Shown in pieces: positions 18,453 through 26,006 of a stretch of 64,000 nucleotides of DNA. The position numbers and the translations under genes were made by a program. Positions within the stretch are counted from its first letter, which is position 1; every line of letters begins with the position of its first letter. Source of the stretch: Flavobacterium channae (GTDB lineage: Bacteria > Bacteroidota > Bacteroidia > Flavobacteriales > Flavobacteriaceae); NCBI RefSeq assembly GCF_021172165.1, contig NZ_CP089096.1, positions 2,170,001 through 2,234,000 of the forward strand, in the 5' to 3' direction. A model generated the notes under the pieces. The model had not been told where the DNA came from. It worked only from the letters and a program-made list of their open reading frames with translations, and did no database searches.

Positions 18453-19598
18453 TTATTTAAAAGGATGACGCTGTTGCCAATTGAGTTCTGGCTCTAAATT
18501 TTTAAAGATTTTACCAATAAAACGGTTTATTAGTTTATTATTATGATATAAAAATCCTGACATTTGAACAGGAGAAGCACCAATTGAACTTTTAATTTCT
18601 AAAGCAGTTCGACCGAAAATAATTCGTTTAAAATTATTTTCTATTCCATATTCTGTCATGTTGTACAACATATTTAAATACAACATATTGTCTTTTTGTA
18701 TTTGATCGTCGTAACCTAAAAAATAAGTTTCTAACGTTTCGTCATTCAATAGTAATGTATGAAATCCAACTAATTTATCATTTTGGAAATAACCAAAAAT
18801 CTGGAAACGATTTCCACATTGTCCTTTTAATGTTGAAAAATGATTTTTTGACAAGAAAAAAGTATTGAATGGTGCATTTTTAGCAACATAATAATACAAG
18901 TCGTAAATCTTCTCCTCATATTGAAGTACTTCTTCATAAGAAAGATATCTAACTTCAATTCCGCCAAACTTTTTACGAGCTCGTTTGAATTGGTCACGAT
19001 ATTTTTTAGAAAGAGCTCCCACATAATCATCTAATGATTTCCAATTTTCATTCAAATAGAAAATCATATTCGGTTGCGTATTAAATTCGTAAATACCTGA
19101 AAAACGGAATTTTTTTAATTCAACAGAGCAATGATCATAAAAATCTTTGAAGGAAACCAAATGAATTTTGATTCCTTTTTTCTTGAAATAAAGCGTTATT
19201 TCATCAGCGCTTTGTAAAAGAATTTCGCTAATGTGATTAAAATCAATTTCTTTAGAAAAGACATAACCATTTTGACCTGTAATCATGTTATTTCCTAAAA
19301 AAAGAGTGTGAGAAGCAAAATTCTTAAAAATAAAATTTCGAATAGCGGTTTTGAAACATTTATCGCGTTCACCAAATGATTCTAACTTATTCAAATCTAA
19401 ATATTGTGCTAAAGAAACGCCAATCAACTCGTTATTTTCAAAAATTCCAATATAAAAACATTCCATATTAACAGGAGCAGATTTCTCTAATACTGTTAAA
19501 TACGGCGTTTGAAGAAAAACGTTGCTTTGAGCTACAACGTCCCAAAGTGCAGGCAATGCCGCAACCGAATTGTATATTTTAAATGAAATTTTGTCCAA
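18453..19598 (-). CDS. GNAT/FemAB-like acyltransferase
   Basis: A 381-aa protein with two GNAT-like halves. The N-terminal half has FYIGIFENNELIGVSLAQYLDL. The C-terminal half (about 190-340) has the BioF2/FemAB-like pattern LSKKYRDQFKRARKKFGGIEVR and FGYFQNDKLVGFHTLLLNDETLETYFLGYD, then IKSSIGASPVQMSG. Such proteins transfer acyl or amino-acyl groups; the substrate cannot be told. No signal peptide, so cytoplasmic. It lies upstream of, and on the same strand as, the OmpA gene but is separated from it by motif 3. Confidence 0.75.
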   Translation of the reverse strand: MDKISFKIYNSVAALPALWDVVAQSNVFLQTPYLTVLEKSAPVNMECFYIGIFENNELIGVSLAQYLDLNKLESFGERDKCFKTAIRNFIFKNFASHTLFLGNNMITGQNGYVFSKEIDFNHISEILLQSADEITLYFKKKGIKIHLVSFKDFYDHCSVELKKFRFSGIYEFNTQPNMIFYLNENWKSLDDYVGALSKKYRDQFKRARKKFGGIEVRYLSYEEVLQYEEKIYDLYYYVAKNAPFNTFFLSKNHFSTLKGQCGNRFQIFGYFQNDKLVGFHTLLLNDETLETYFLGYDDQIQKDNMLYLNMLYNMTEYGIENNFKRIIFGRTALEIKSSIGASPVQMSGFLYHNNKLINRFIGKIFKNLEPELNWQQRHPFK

Positions 19599-19664
19599 CT
19601 TGAAAAATAAAATCGCCCCACAAATGTAGAGCGATTACTATATAATTAAATGTTAAATTTTAAT

Positions 19665-20147
19665 TTATTTCCAACCACAAATGATTGCTCCCATGATTGT
19701 CATTACCACAATCCAATAACCTGAAGTTACTGCAGCATATTTAAATGATTTTTGTTCAAATAAACAGTTTGTTGCTACGATTGGTAATGCGATAAACATT
19801 CCAGACATAAAACCATGTAAAGCTCCGTGCTTGAAAGTTCTAAATGCATCTGCATAATCAGCCATAAATGCCGAATAAGATGGTAATGCTTTTGTCTCAT
19901 CTCCACCAATCATACCTAATGCACCAAATTGATGAATAGTTAAAGGCATCATGATAAAAGCTAACATAAAAGCAAAAACAAAAGTTAATCCAAAAATTTT
20001 GGCCATGTTACCTTGTTTGGCTTTTTCTTCAGTCATTCCGACTTCGTTCATCCAAATGGTTCCAAAAACTTTAGGATTATACCATATAAATCCAACAACA
20101 AAACTTGATAAAGCAGCTACTAAAACCGCTAAAAAATTAATTTCCAT
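19665..20147 (-). CDS. DUF1761 membrane protein
   Basis: A 160-aa protein with four predicted membrane segments: LAVLVAALSSFVVGFIWYN, IFGLTFVFAFMLAFIMM, HGFMSGMFIALPIVATNCLF and TSGYWIVVMTIMGAIICG. The early motif GFIWYNPKVFGTIWM is diagnostic of DUF1761. Function unknown. It is flanked by gaps of about 60 bp on each side. Confidence 0.9.
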   Translation of the reverse strand: MEINFLAVLVAALSSFVVGFIWYNPKVFGTIWMNEVGMTEEKAKQGNMAKIFGLTFVFAFMLAFIMMPLTIHQFGALGMIGGDETKALPSYSAFMADYADAFRTFKHGALHGFMSGMFIALPIVATNCLFEQKSFKYAAVTSGYWIVVMTIMGAIICGWK

Positions 20148-20203
20148 ATTGATATAGTTTTTTGGTTAGTATATCAAAAGTAGGGATATTTTTTAACAAT
20201 TGT

Positions 20204-20653
20204 TTATTCTGCTACGATTTTGCTTGCGCTACGATATAAGAACTCATTATAAATGTGTCTTCTTGCAAAACGACTTGGAGACTCAGCATTTACCATTTTG
20301 ATGTACGTTACTTTTGGCACACTGAAATATTCGTAATTGCTTCCATCTAAAAATGAAATATACAATACCCCATTATCCATATAAAAATCTTGGATATTTA
20401 CAGTTGAAGTAATTTTCTGATAAACTTCTTTGTTTTTCTCTTGAGTTTCAGGAGCAATACTTACCAAAAAATGATACGCTTCAATAATATTTTTACTTCT
20501 TTCTTCTGCAGCCAAACGCTCTATAGGATCAGCAATTGTATCAGGATGATCTTCTTTCATGCTGTTTCTGTAAATTGTTTTTAATTCTTTAAGAGTAGCT
20601 GTTTTTGTAACATTAAGTAATTTTCTGTACTCTGCGATTTTTTTTGGATTCAT
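20204..20653 (-). CDS. J-domain plus KTSC-domain protein
   Basis: A 149-aa protein. The N-terminal ~65 residues form a DnaJ-type J domain with the HPD tripeptide at 36-38 and AYHFLVS at its end. The C-terminal ~65 residues are a KTSC domain (GVLYISFLDGSNYEYFSVPKVTYIKMVNAESPSRFARRHI), a small beta module found in nucleic-acid-related proteins. I infer a DnaK co-chaperone with an unknown client. It is the last chromosomal gene before the integrated island. Confidence 0.88.
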   Translation of the reverse strand: MNPKKIAEYRKLLNVTKTATLKELKTIYRNSMKEDHPDTIADPIERLAAEERSKNIIEAYHFLVSIAPETQEKNKEVYQKITSTVNIQDFYMDNGVLYISFLDGSNYEYFSVPKVTYIKMVNAESPSRFARRHIYNEFLYRSASKIVAE

Positions 20654-20758
20654 AAGTTTTTTAAATAAAGGTGCAAAATTAGTGTTTTATTCTTGAATTG
20701 AACAACAAAAAACAAAACATAATTATTTATTAATGAGCGAATTAAACAAAAAAAGCCT

Positions 20759-20809
20759 CACATTTCTGTGAAGCTTCTTAGTAGCGGGAACAGGACTCGA
20801 ACCTGTGAC
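20759..20809. repeat. attL: 51-bp direct repeat with truncated tRNA-fMet 3' end
   Basis: Identical to 38828-38878. Positions 20782-20809 equal the last 28 nt of tRNA-fMet (T arm and acceptor 3' strand, minus strand). Positions 20759-20781 hold the tRNA terminator stem (AGCTTCACA with TGTGAGGCT). No 5' half of a tRNA follows, so this is a remnant left by integration. Confidence 0.92.
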
Positions 20810-20853
20810 ACTTCTGACTTAATTATCAATGTATTATGAACTTAATAATTTTT

Positions 20854-20877
20854 TGTATGCCTAAATGTATGCCTTAA
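20854..20877. repeat. Tandem 12-bp repeat inside the left island end
   Basis: TGTATGCCTAAA is followed directly by TGTATGCCTTAA, 45 bp inside attL. Possible integrase or excisionase binding site, by position only. Confidence 0.4.
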
Positions 20878-20911
20878 ACCTGAATTTCAACCCTGCTTTA
20901 ACTGATTAGCC

Positions 20912-21328
20912 TCAATTATTTTGCAAAAGTAGTAAATGTTTTTGGATAAATTTTGGTTTTCCATAGATTACTAAAATCTGTTTCTTACTTGGGTTATAAT
21001 TTGTGTAATACATTATTCTCCACACTTTAAATTTTGAACTGAATTTATCAACTTCAATCTGCTTGGATGCATTATGTACCAGGAATTGATTGATAACAGC
21101 AATTTGTTTTTCATCAGCTTTTTTGATTATTATAATCACTGCTGTCAAATAATCTCCATTAAATATCAATTCAGTTCTATGTGTAAAAAAGTTCAGAAAA
21201 TAATTAAGCTGTTTACCTATATATTTATAGCTTTCATAACCATTTAATCTATTATCCAAAGCATCTAATTCAAACTCCCAATTTTCATATTGTTTGTCTA
21301 TTTTGAAAGGTAAATTAAGTTGTTTCAT
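20912..21328 (-). CDS. Hypothetical island protein
   Basis: A 138-aa, Lys/Tyr/Asn-rich cytoplasmic protein with alternating strands and helices (LTAVIIIIKKADEKQIAVINQFLVHN, KFKVWRIMYYTNYNPSKKQILVIYGKPKF). No recognised domain. It is the island gene closest to attL. A hairpin with a U-tract precedes it on the minus strand, so it probably has its own promoter. Confidence 0.6.
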   Translation of the reverse strand: MKQLNLPFKIDKQYENWEFELDALDNRLNGYESYKYIGKQLNYFLNFFTHRTELIFNGDYLTAVIIIIKKADEKQIAVINQFLVHNASKQIEVDKFSSKFKVWRIMYYTNYNPSKKQILVIYGKPKFIQKHLLLLQNN

Positions 21329-21346
21329 TTAGTTCCTGGTATAAAA

Positions 21347-21367
21347 AAACCACCTTATGGGTGGTTT
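21347..21367 (-). terminator. Intrinsic terminator
   Basis: Stem AAACCACC / GGTGGTTT with a short loop. On the minus strand it is followed by a run of T, ending transcription from the remnant gene side before the 138-aa gene. Confidence 0.75.
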
Positions 21368-21420
21368 AGAATTTAATATTTGATTTATTAAAATCACAAA
21401 GTAATACTACACTTGTTGTT

Positions 21421-21506
21421 TTATAAATCTTGAGGAAATTGACCAAACAAATAACTCTTTTTGGTTAAGTTAATGAGTTTTGCAAGTTCAATCAAGTTTT
21501 CAAAAC
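21421..21506 (-). pseudogene. C-terminal remnant of an island gene cut by IS copy 1
   Basis: From the IS border at 21506 one minus-strand frame is open for 28 codons (FENLIELAKLINLTKKSYLF, then GQFPQDL) to a TAA at 21423-21421. The composition looks coding. It could be the tail of the gene whose head is at 23017-23241 on the other side of the IS, or of a different gene if a deletion occurred. Confidence 0.5.
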
Positions 21507-21552
21507 TGTACGTCTTCAAACTAAAGTGGACTTTTCCTAAGAGAGTATTTAG

Positions 21553-22563
21553 TTAATAATTCAAAGATAAATGTTTTTTTTGATTTGTTGTTAATTTTAA
21601 TTTTTGGTACTCATTTCTTCGGCCAATAATAGCCATTTTCTTTAATCGTTCACGTTCTTTTAAAATCATTTCACCTCTTCCAAAATAGACATCTGCTGGG
21701 GTTAAGTTGTTTAATGATTCATGATAGCGTTCATTGTTATAGCGATAAACAAACTTTTCTAAAGCAGCTTCTAATTCTTCGGGAGCAAAGTAATTATCAA
21801 GTTTTACCACGTTTTTCATAGTTCTGTGATAGCGTTCAATTTTTCCTTGTGTTTGTGGATGATTGGGTCTGCCATGTACTTGTTGCATTTGATAATTGTC
21901 TTTTAAATACGTTTTTAATTCGCTTGCAATATAGCACGAACCATTGTCTGACAAGAGTTTTGGTTTTTGTTTAGTTACCAATTTTGCTTTTTTAATGGCA
22001 GTATCCACAGTTCTTTTTACATCATCGGCTTTCATGCTTGAGCAAAGTTCCCAATGCACAATGTATCGGCTGTAATCATCTAAAACCGTACTCAAGTAAT
22101 ACCAACCCCAACCCAATATTTTAAAATAGGTAAAATCCGTTTGCCACATTTGATGAACAAAGCCTGTTTTGTCTGTAAATTCATTACCTGCACTCAGAAA
22201 AATATGAGCTGGAGCTGTAATTAAACCTCTTGACTTTAAAATCCGATAAACACTTGATTCTGATAGGAATATCTGTTGTTCATCAGTGATTTTATAGGCT
22301 AATTCTCGAGAAGACAAATCAGGATAATCTAAAGCTAATTTTACAACCAAATTCTTCTGCTCTTGTGGAATGCTATTCCATTGCCTGTTTGCTGCTCTTT
22401 TGGTTGGAAGCAATCCTTCAACACCATTTTCGCTGTAAGCATGATACCAATTGTAAAACGTACTTTTATTGATTCCAATCTCCCGAAGTGTTCGATTTAC
22501 GCCAATTTCTGAACGAGTAACCATGTGAATGATTTCTTGTTTTTCGGATACTGTAAGTCGCAT
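21553..22563 (-). CDS. IS3-family transposase OrfB (DDE integrase core), copy 1
   Basis: A 336-aa protein with an N-terminal helix-turn-helix (about 20-50) and an rve DDE domain. The catalytic residues are Asp143 (WQTDFTY), Asp206 (LLSDNGS) and Glu243 (GKIERYHRTMK); the D-to-E spacing fits the DD35E type. It starts 20 bp after the orfA stop in the -1 frame relative to orfA. A run of eight A (22611-22604 on the minus strand) near the end of orfA allows a -1 slip that continues without stop into this gene, giving an OrfAB fusion. Confidence 0.95.
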   Translation of the reverse strand: MRLTVSEKQEIIHMVTRSEIGVNRTLREIGINKSTFYNWYHAYSENGVEGLLPTKRAANRQWNSIPQEQKNLVVKLALDYPDLSSRELAYKITDEQQIFLSESSVYRILKSRGLITAPAHIFLSAGNEFTDKTGFVHQMWQTDFTYFKILGWGWYYLSTVLDDYSRYIVHWELCSSMKADDVKRTVDTAIKKAKLVTKQKPKLLSDNGSCYIASELKTYLKDNYQMQQVHGRPNHPQTQGKIERYHRTMKNVVKLDNYFAPEELEAALEKFVYRYNNERYHESLNNLTPADVYFGRGEMILKERERLKKMAIIGRRNEYQKLKLTTNQKKHLSLNY

Positions 22564-22583
22564 ATATTTCTTAAACTTTTCAG

Positions 22584-22937
22584 TTAATCCAGCATGTCCA
22601 AGCTTTTTTTTACAATATCGTAGCGTAAAACTAAATCGGCAATCATTACTTTTAAAGACTGATTTTCTTTCTTGAGCTCTGATACTTCATCACTCGTAGC
22701 TTCTCTTGTTACATCGCCTGCTAAACGCTTTTTACCTGCTTCCAAAAATTCTTTGTTCCACTTATAAAACTGAGATTCATTAATGGAATACTTACGACAC
22801 AATTCTGCAACTGACATTTCTGCTCGTAAAGCTTCCATAACAATCTGAATTTTTTGTTCAGAACTAAAGATTCTTCGTGTGTTTCTACGAATGTCTTTGA
22901 TGAAATTCTCTGCTGTTTTTTTCTTGGGTGTTTTCAT
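22584..22937 (-). CDS. IS3-family OrfA (HTH_Tnp_1), copy 1
   Basis: A 117-aa protein with a helix-turn-helix (FSSEQKIQIVMEALRAEMSV, then AELCRKY) and a C-terminal leucine-zipper-like coiled coil (VSELKKENQSLKVMIADLVL). It binds the IS ends and multimerises in IS3-type elements. Its last codons contain the A8 slippery run GTA AAA AAA AGC. Identical in protein sequence to copy 2 OrfA. Confidence 0.93.
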   Translation of the reverse strand: MKTPKKKTAENFIKDIRRNTRRIFSSEQKIQIVMEALRAEMSVAELCRKYSINESQFYKWNKEFLEAGKKRLAGDVTREATSDEVSELKKENQSLKVMIADLVLRYDIVKKSLDMLD

Positions 22938-22983
22938 AATAATTCAAATTTAAGGATTTTGAAAACACTCTCTTAGTTTTGAA

Positions 22984-23241
22984 CTAAATCAGTCCACTTT
23001 TTGCTGACGATTTACAATCCTTATTTCTTAAAATCAATAAACTTTTTAATGAATCATAATAAGAATAAAATAGTCTTTCAGCACTATATTTTACACTTGC
23101 AATTGCTCTTTCTTTTGTATCAGTAATATGGAATAAATTCTCTTCAAGAAACTCTTTAGTTTCAAGATAATTATTAAAATTTTTAGCTAACCAATTATTA
23201 ATTTCCTCTATGCTGGTAAAAGCAATTGGTTTTATTTTCAT
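22984..23241 (-). pseudogene. N-terminal fragment of an island gene truncated by IS copy 1
   Basis: An 85-codon frame. The first 75 residues (MKIKPIAFTSIEEINNWLAK to LLILRNKD) are genuine host sequence, helical and charged. The last 10 (CKSSAKSGLI) are read from the IS right end at 23016 and beyond. The gene is therefore truncated. It lies 21 bp downstream of the 306-aa membrane protein gene, probably in the same operon. No family recognised. Confidence 0.7.
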
Positions 23242-23262
23242 AGTATTTATTATAAAGAGATA

Positions 23263-24183
23263 TTAAGAATAAAGGTTTTTAATTTTAATCCAAATAGCTA
23301 TTATTTTTTCTCCGATTAAAGTATATTTTAGTCTATTAAAATTACTTATTAACCAAATTATTAATCCAACAATTATAAAAAATATTGTAAACTCATAGGC
23401 TGATATTGCAACAATAACTAATGAAGAAAAGAAATGAATAGTTTGTGATTTTTCTGAATATAAATCTTTAAAGAAATTGATTTTTATATTCTCATATTCT
23501 GATTTCAAAACTATTAAACCAAAAACTCCAAATGCAAATACAAAAAATGTGATTTGCATTAATTCTGATTTAGAAACAATTGTATTTGAACCATTGAAAA
23601 ATCTTGAAATAAATATTAATATTGGTAATTGCATTAGTGCCAGATATGTCCCAATTGGAATAAATATATCTTTAAAGAATTTTAGCTCTTTACTTTCAAT
23701 TACTTGTTTTGGATTTTCTGTATTTTGATTATCTTTAAAATTACTTTCAAATAACTTCAAATCTTCATCATTCAAAATAATTTCATTACCAATTTCAATT
23801 GGGTCAAAATCATCTTCTTTTTCAATATCAATTGGGTCAAATATTTGACCTTGCTTTAAAATGAATTTTTCTTCATCAGATAAATTGTCATCTTCATTTA
23901 GATTTAATCTTTTCTCTAATCCATTGTAAATATTAATAAATCCTTTTATCTCAGACCTACTTATTATTTCAATACCAAATTCGTTATTAAAAAGGATTTT
24001 ACAGTAACAATAAGAATCTAAACAAATATCCTTCTTACATATTGTACAAGTTTTATTAAATTCTTTAAGAGATTTTTCAAATAAAACTTTATACTTTGTT
24101 TTATAGTTATAAAATACTTCTAAATCATTCAATTTTTCAATGGTTTGATACTCTTTTATAGCATTTTGAATTTGGCTTACCAT
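23263..24183 (-). CDS. Hypothetical membrane protein with Cys cluster
   Basis: A 306-aa protein. The N-terminal part has a compact Cys motif (CTICKKDICLDSYCYCK, about 45-61), a possible Zn site. The middle is acidic, with the repeated phrase FDPIDIEKEDD / FDPIEIGNE. The C-terminal ~130 residues have about four membrane helices (IFIPIGTYLALMQLPILIFI, ITFFVFAFGVFGLIVL, FFSSLVIVAISAYEF, FFIIVGLIIWLISNF). No known family. The combination of a cytosolic metal-binding head and a membrane tail is compatible with an effector or sensor, but that is speculation. Confidence 0.7.
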   Translation of the reverse strand: MVSQIQNAIKEYQTIEKLNDLEVFYNYKTKYKVLFEKSLKEFNKTCTICKKDICLDSYCYCKILFNNEFGIEIISRSEIKGFINIYNGLEKRLNLNEDDNLSDEEKFILKQGQIFDPIDIEKEDDFDPIEIGNEIILNDEDLKLFESNFKDNQNTENPKQVIESKELKFFKDIFIPIGTYLALMQLPILIFISRFFNGSNTIVSKSELMQITFFVFAFGVFGLIVLKSEYENIKINFFKDLYSEKSQTIHFFSSLVIVAISAYEFTIFFIIVGLIIWLISNFNRLKYTLIGEKIIAIWIKIKNLYS

Positions 24184-24202
24184 AAATAATTTGTAGTATA
24201 GT

Positions 24203-24649
24203 TTATATTTTACCTAACATTTTTGCTCCAAAAGGAGTAAGATATGTTTCAACATCACTATTTTCAAAAACTGTTTTAACACCAAAAAGGTTTCCATTTT
24301 TTTCATCATAAATAATAATGAACAAACCTATTTCTGTTTTTGGTCTTTTTTCCAATGTGTGATTTACAATATCTGTGGAGTAAACAACATTGAATAATCC
24401 TGCATTATCATAAAATGTTTTATCAAATTTTATCAAATAATCTTTTCTGCTATTAAAATCATAATCAGAAACAATTAAATTTCCATTTGATACATTGAAG
24501 CTAAAATTTAGATTTTCTTTTGCAACACTTCTGTCAGGTTTCATTCTATATTTAACATCTATAGATGTATTGTTTTGAGAAAATAATGTTGAATTAAAAA
24601 ACATCATTGAAACAAATACAATGAGCTTAATTTTAAAATTTGTTTTCAT
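24203..24649 (-). CDS. Hypothetical secreted protein
   Basis: A 148-aa protein from the ATG at 24649 (MKTNFKIKLIVFVSMMFFN), with a signal peptide ending near LFSQ. The mature part is beta-rich (LNFSFNVSNGNLIVSDYDF, GLFIIIYDEKNGNLFGVKTV). A perfect -7 box TATATTTG is at 24678-24671 on the minus strand with a TTG 22 nt upstream. The 12-bp-arm palindrome beside it suggests control by the divergent XRE regulator. Function unknown. Confidence 0.7.
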   Translation of the reverse strand: MKTNFKIKLIVFVSMMFFNSTLFSQNNTSIDVKYRMKPDRSVAKENLNFSFNVSNGNLIVSDYDFNSRKDYLIKFDKTFYDNAGLFNVVYSTDIVNHTLEKRPKTEIGLFIIIYDEKNGNLFGVKTVFENSDVETYLTPFGAKMLGKI

Positions 24650-24670
24650 ATTGTAATTATTAAAGTTTAA

Positions 24671-24720
24671 CAAATATACATACTGTATCATATTTGATAA
24701 CAATATTTTTATCAAATATG
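24671..24720. promoter_or_regulatory. Divergent promoter with 12-bp-arm palindrome (putative XRE operator)
   Basis: A perfect inverted repeat CATATTTGATAA (24689-24700) / TTATCAAATATG (24709-24720), 8-bp spacer. It covers the XRE ATG at 24718 and the -33 region of the divergent secreted-protein gene, whose -7 box is at 24678-24671. The layout is typical of an autorepressing operator. Confidence 0.75.
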
Positions 24721-24984
24721 ACAACTTTTGATGCAAATAGCCAAAAGTTGAATAAGAAAGAATTTCAAATAGCATTAGGTCAAAGAATCAAAGAATTGAG
24801 AGAAAAGAAAAACATCTCTCAAACTGAACTTGGCAATTTATGTGATATTGAAAGAACTAACATGAATAGAATTGAAGCTGGTAATACCAATCCTACAAGT
24901 TATACTTTATACAGAATAGCTCAAAAATTAGAAGTTGACTTACCTGAACTATTTGAACTTAAACCAGGAATCCAAAAGAAATAG
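24718..24984 (+). CDS. XRE-family transcriptional regulator
   Basis: An 88-aa protein from the ATG at 24718; the longer frame uses a TTG inside the palindrome. The HTH_3 domain spans about 17-78: LGQRIKELREKKNISQTELG, then NLCDIERTNMNRIEAGNTNP and LYRIAQKLEVDLPELFEL. One of only two intact island genes on the plus strand. It probably represses itself and the divergent secreted-protein gene. Confidence 0.92.
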   Translation: MTTFDANSQKLNKKEFQIALGQRIKELREKKNISQTELGNLCDIERTNMNRIEAGNTNPTSYTLYRIAQKLEVDLPELFELKPGIQKK

Positions 24985-25034
24985 CTATTAATAATAATCT
25001 ACTTATAAACTCTTGGTACAAATTTTAGTAAAAA

Positions 25035-25064
25035 AAGAGTGAATTTGGATTACTTCACACTCTT
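25035..25064 (-). terminator. Intrinsic terminator after radC
   Basis: Stem AAGAGTG (25035-25041) / CACTCTT (25058-25064). On the minus strand it is followed by a run of seven T. It is the second hairpin behind the RadC gene. Confidence 0.75.
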
Positions 25065-25068
25065 GAAA

Positions 25069-25119
25069 AATCACAGATTTTCCCAAACTCATATATATAA
25101 TTTAGGAAAAAGTGTGATT
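25069..25119 (-). repeat. Twin palindrome A at the radC stop codon
   Basis: A 51-bp imperfect inverted repeat with arms AATCACA-nn-TTTTCC and GGAAAA-nn-TGTGATT around an AT-repeat centre (ATATATATA). It starts exactly at the stop codon of the RadC gene. A homologous copy lies at 34852-34902 in the same position behind the helicase gene. Confidence 0.7.
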
Positions 25120-25553
25120 TATAAATTTCCATTGTAAGCAAAACTATAATAGTCATTCTTGTAAATTATTAAATGGTCAAGCAGACTTATCTCTAATAAT
25201 TCACAAGCACTTTTCAATTTAGATGTAATTCTCTTGTCAGCTTCACTTGGCTTCATATTCCCACTTGGATGATTATGTACCAAGATAATGGCAGATGCAT
25301 TACACTTTAGAGCTACACCCATAATTATTCTGACATCTACAACTGTTCCTGAAATACCACCTTTTGATAAATTGTAAACTCCAAGTACAAAATTGGCTCT
25401 ATTGAGTAAAATTACTTTACATTCTTCTTGAAATTCTATTAAATCCAAATCCCATTGAGATAATATGAATTTATAGACTTCATCACATTGAACTAATTTT
25501 AACTTATCAGGTTTATTAGTTGAATAGGTCACTTTAATTTCAGCTATTTCCAT
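25119..25553 (-). CDS. RadC-like JAB/MPN domain protein
   Basis: A 144-aa protein of the RadC family. It has the JAMM zinc motif HNHPSG with His93, His95 and Asp106 (SEAD), preceded by FVLGVYNLSKGGISGTVVDV. It lacks the N-terminal helix-hairpin-helix of chromosomal RadC (~220-230 aa). Short RadC forms are common on mobile elements; their biochemical role is unsettled. Behind it sit two hairpins, one shared with the helicase gene. Confidence 0.9.
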   Translation of the reverse strand: MEIAEIKVTYSTNKPDKLKLVQCDEVYKFILSQWDLDLIEFQEECKVILLNRANFVLGVYNLSKGGISGTVVDVRIIMGVALKCNASAIILVHNHPSGNMKPSEADKRITSKLKSACELLEISLLDHLIIYKNDYYSFAYNGNL

Positions 25554-25573
25554 ATCAAAAAAAAAAAAAATAA

Positions 25574-25601
25574 ACCTATTGTGCTTTTACACACAATAGG
25601 T
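25574..25601 (-). terminator. Intrinsic terminator
   Basis: Stem ACCTATTGTG / CACAATAGGT, followed on the minus strand by a long T-rich tract (25573-25554). It separates the 131-aa gene from radC. Confidence 0.85.
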
Positions 25602-25610
25602 CTAATACTG

Positions 25611-26006
25611 TTAGTTTACTGGCTCATAATTGTGTTTACCATTCTTTGAAAATACATCTACTGATGGTGTGAAATTCTCAAAAATTGGCTTTTGGCTTTT
25701 AACTTCTACTTGTTCCTGAGCATAAGCATATCTATGAGTTAACACAACCATTTCTCCAGTTGCTTGGTCAACATATTCATAGGCTTCACATTCTTCTTTA
25801 ACAATTGCTCCAGGCATTTGAGTACCAATAAGAGCTTTACAAGTTAATTCATCAAATGTACTTGGAACAAATGCTTTTCTTGCAGTTGCATAAAATTTTC
25901 CTGTGGTTTTTGATTGAGCCATTTCAATACCACCTTGTACTTCTAAAACAAAAAATGACTTTCCATCTTCTGTTGTTCTTTCTTTGTAGTTAATGATTGT
26001 TACCAT
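25611..26006 (-). CDS. Hypothetical island protein (replication/recombination context)
   Basis: A 131-aa protein with a beta-rich N-terminal half (MVTIINYKERTTEDGKSFFV, LEVQGGIEMAQSKTTGKFYA) and a Pro/Asn-rich C-terminal tail. The strand pattern could fit a small OB-like fold, but no motif proves it. Its gene sits between the 460-bp G-rich intergenic region and radC. No family assigned. Confidence 0.65.
   Translation of the reverse strand: MVTIINYKERTTEDGKSFFVLEVQGGIEMAQSKTTGKFYATARKAFVPSTFDELTCKALIGTQMPGAIVKEECEAYEYVDQATGEMVVLTHRYAYAQEQVEVKSQKPIFENFTPSVDVFSKNGKHNYEPVN

Larger units (their letters stand above)
21507..23016 (-). mobile_element. IS3-family insertion sequence, copy 1 (1,510 bp)
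   Basis: Two-ORF IS with about 26-bp imperfect terminal inverted repeats. The left end starts TGTACGTCTTCA...AAAGTGGACT. The right end, read inward, starts TGTAAATCGTCA...AAAGTGGACT. It carries orfA and orfB on the minus strand. It is nearly identical to copy 2. No target-site duplication: the left flank ends CAAAAC and the right flank begins ATCCTT. This implies a deletion or rearrangement next to it. Confidence 0.93.

Noticed and set aside
19490..19515. AAATACGGCG-like sequence as a sixth regulon site
   Set aside because: Inside the GNAT coding region, right half-site poor, and no -7-like box 20 nt away.
20782..20809. A further tRNA gene at the left end
   Set aside because: Only the 3' 28 nt match; no 5' half, anticodon arm or D arm follows. 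It is the attL remnant.
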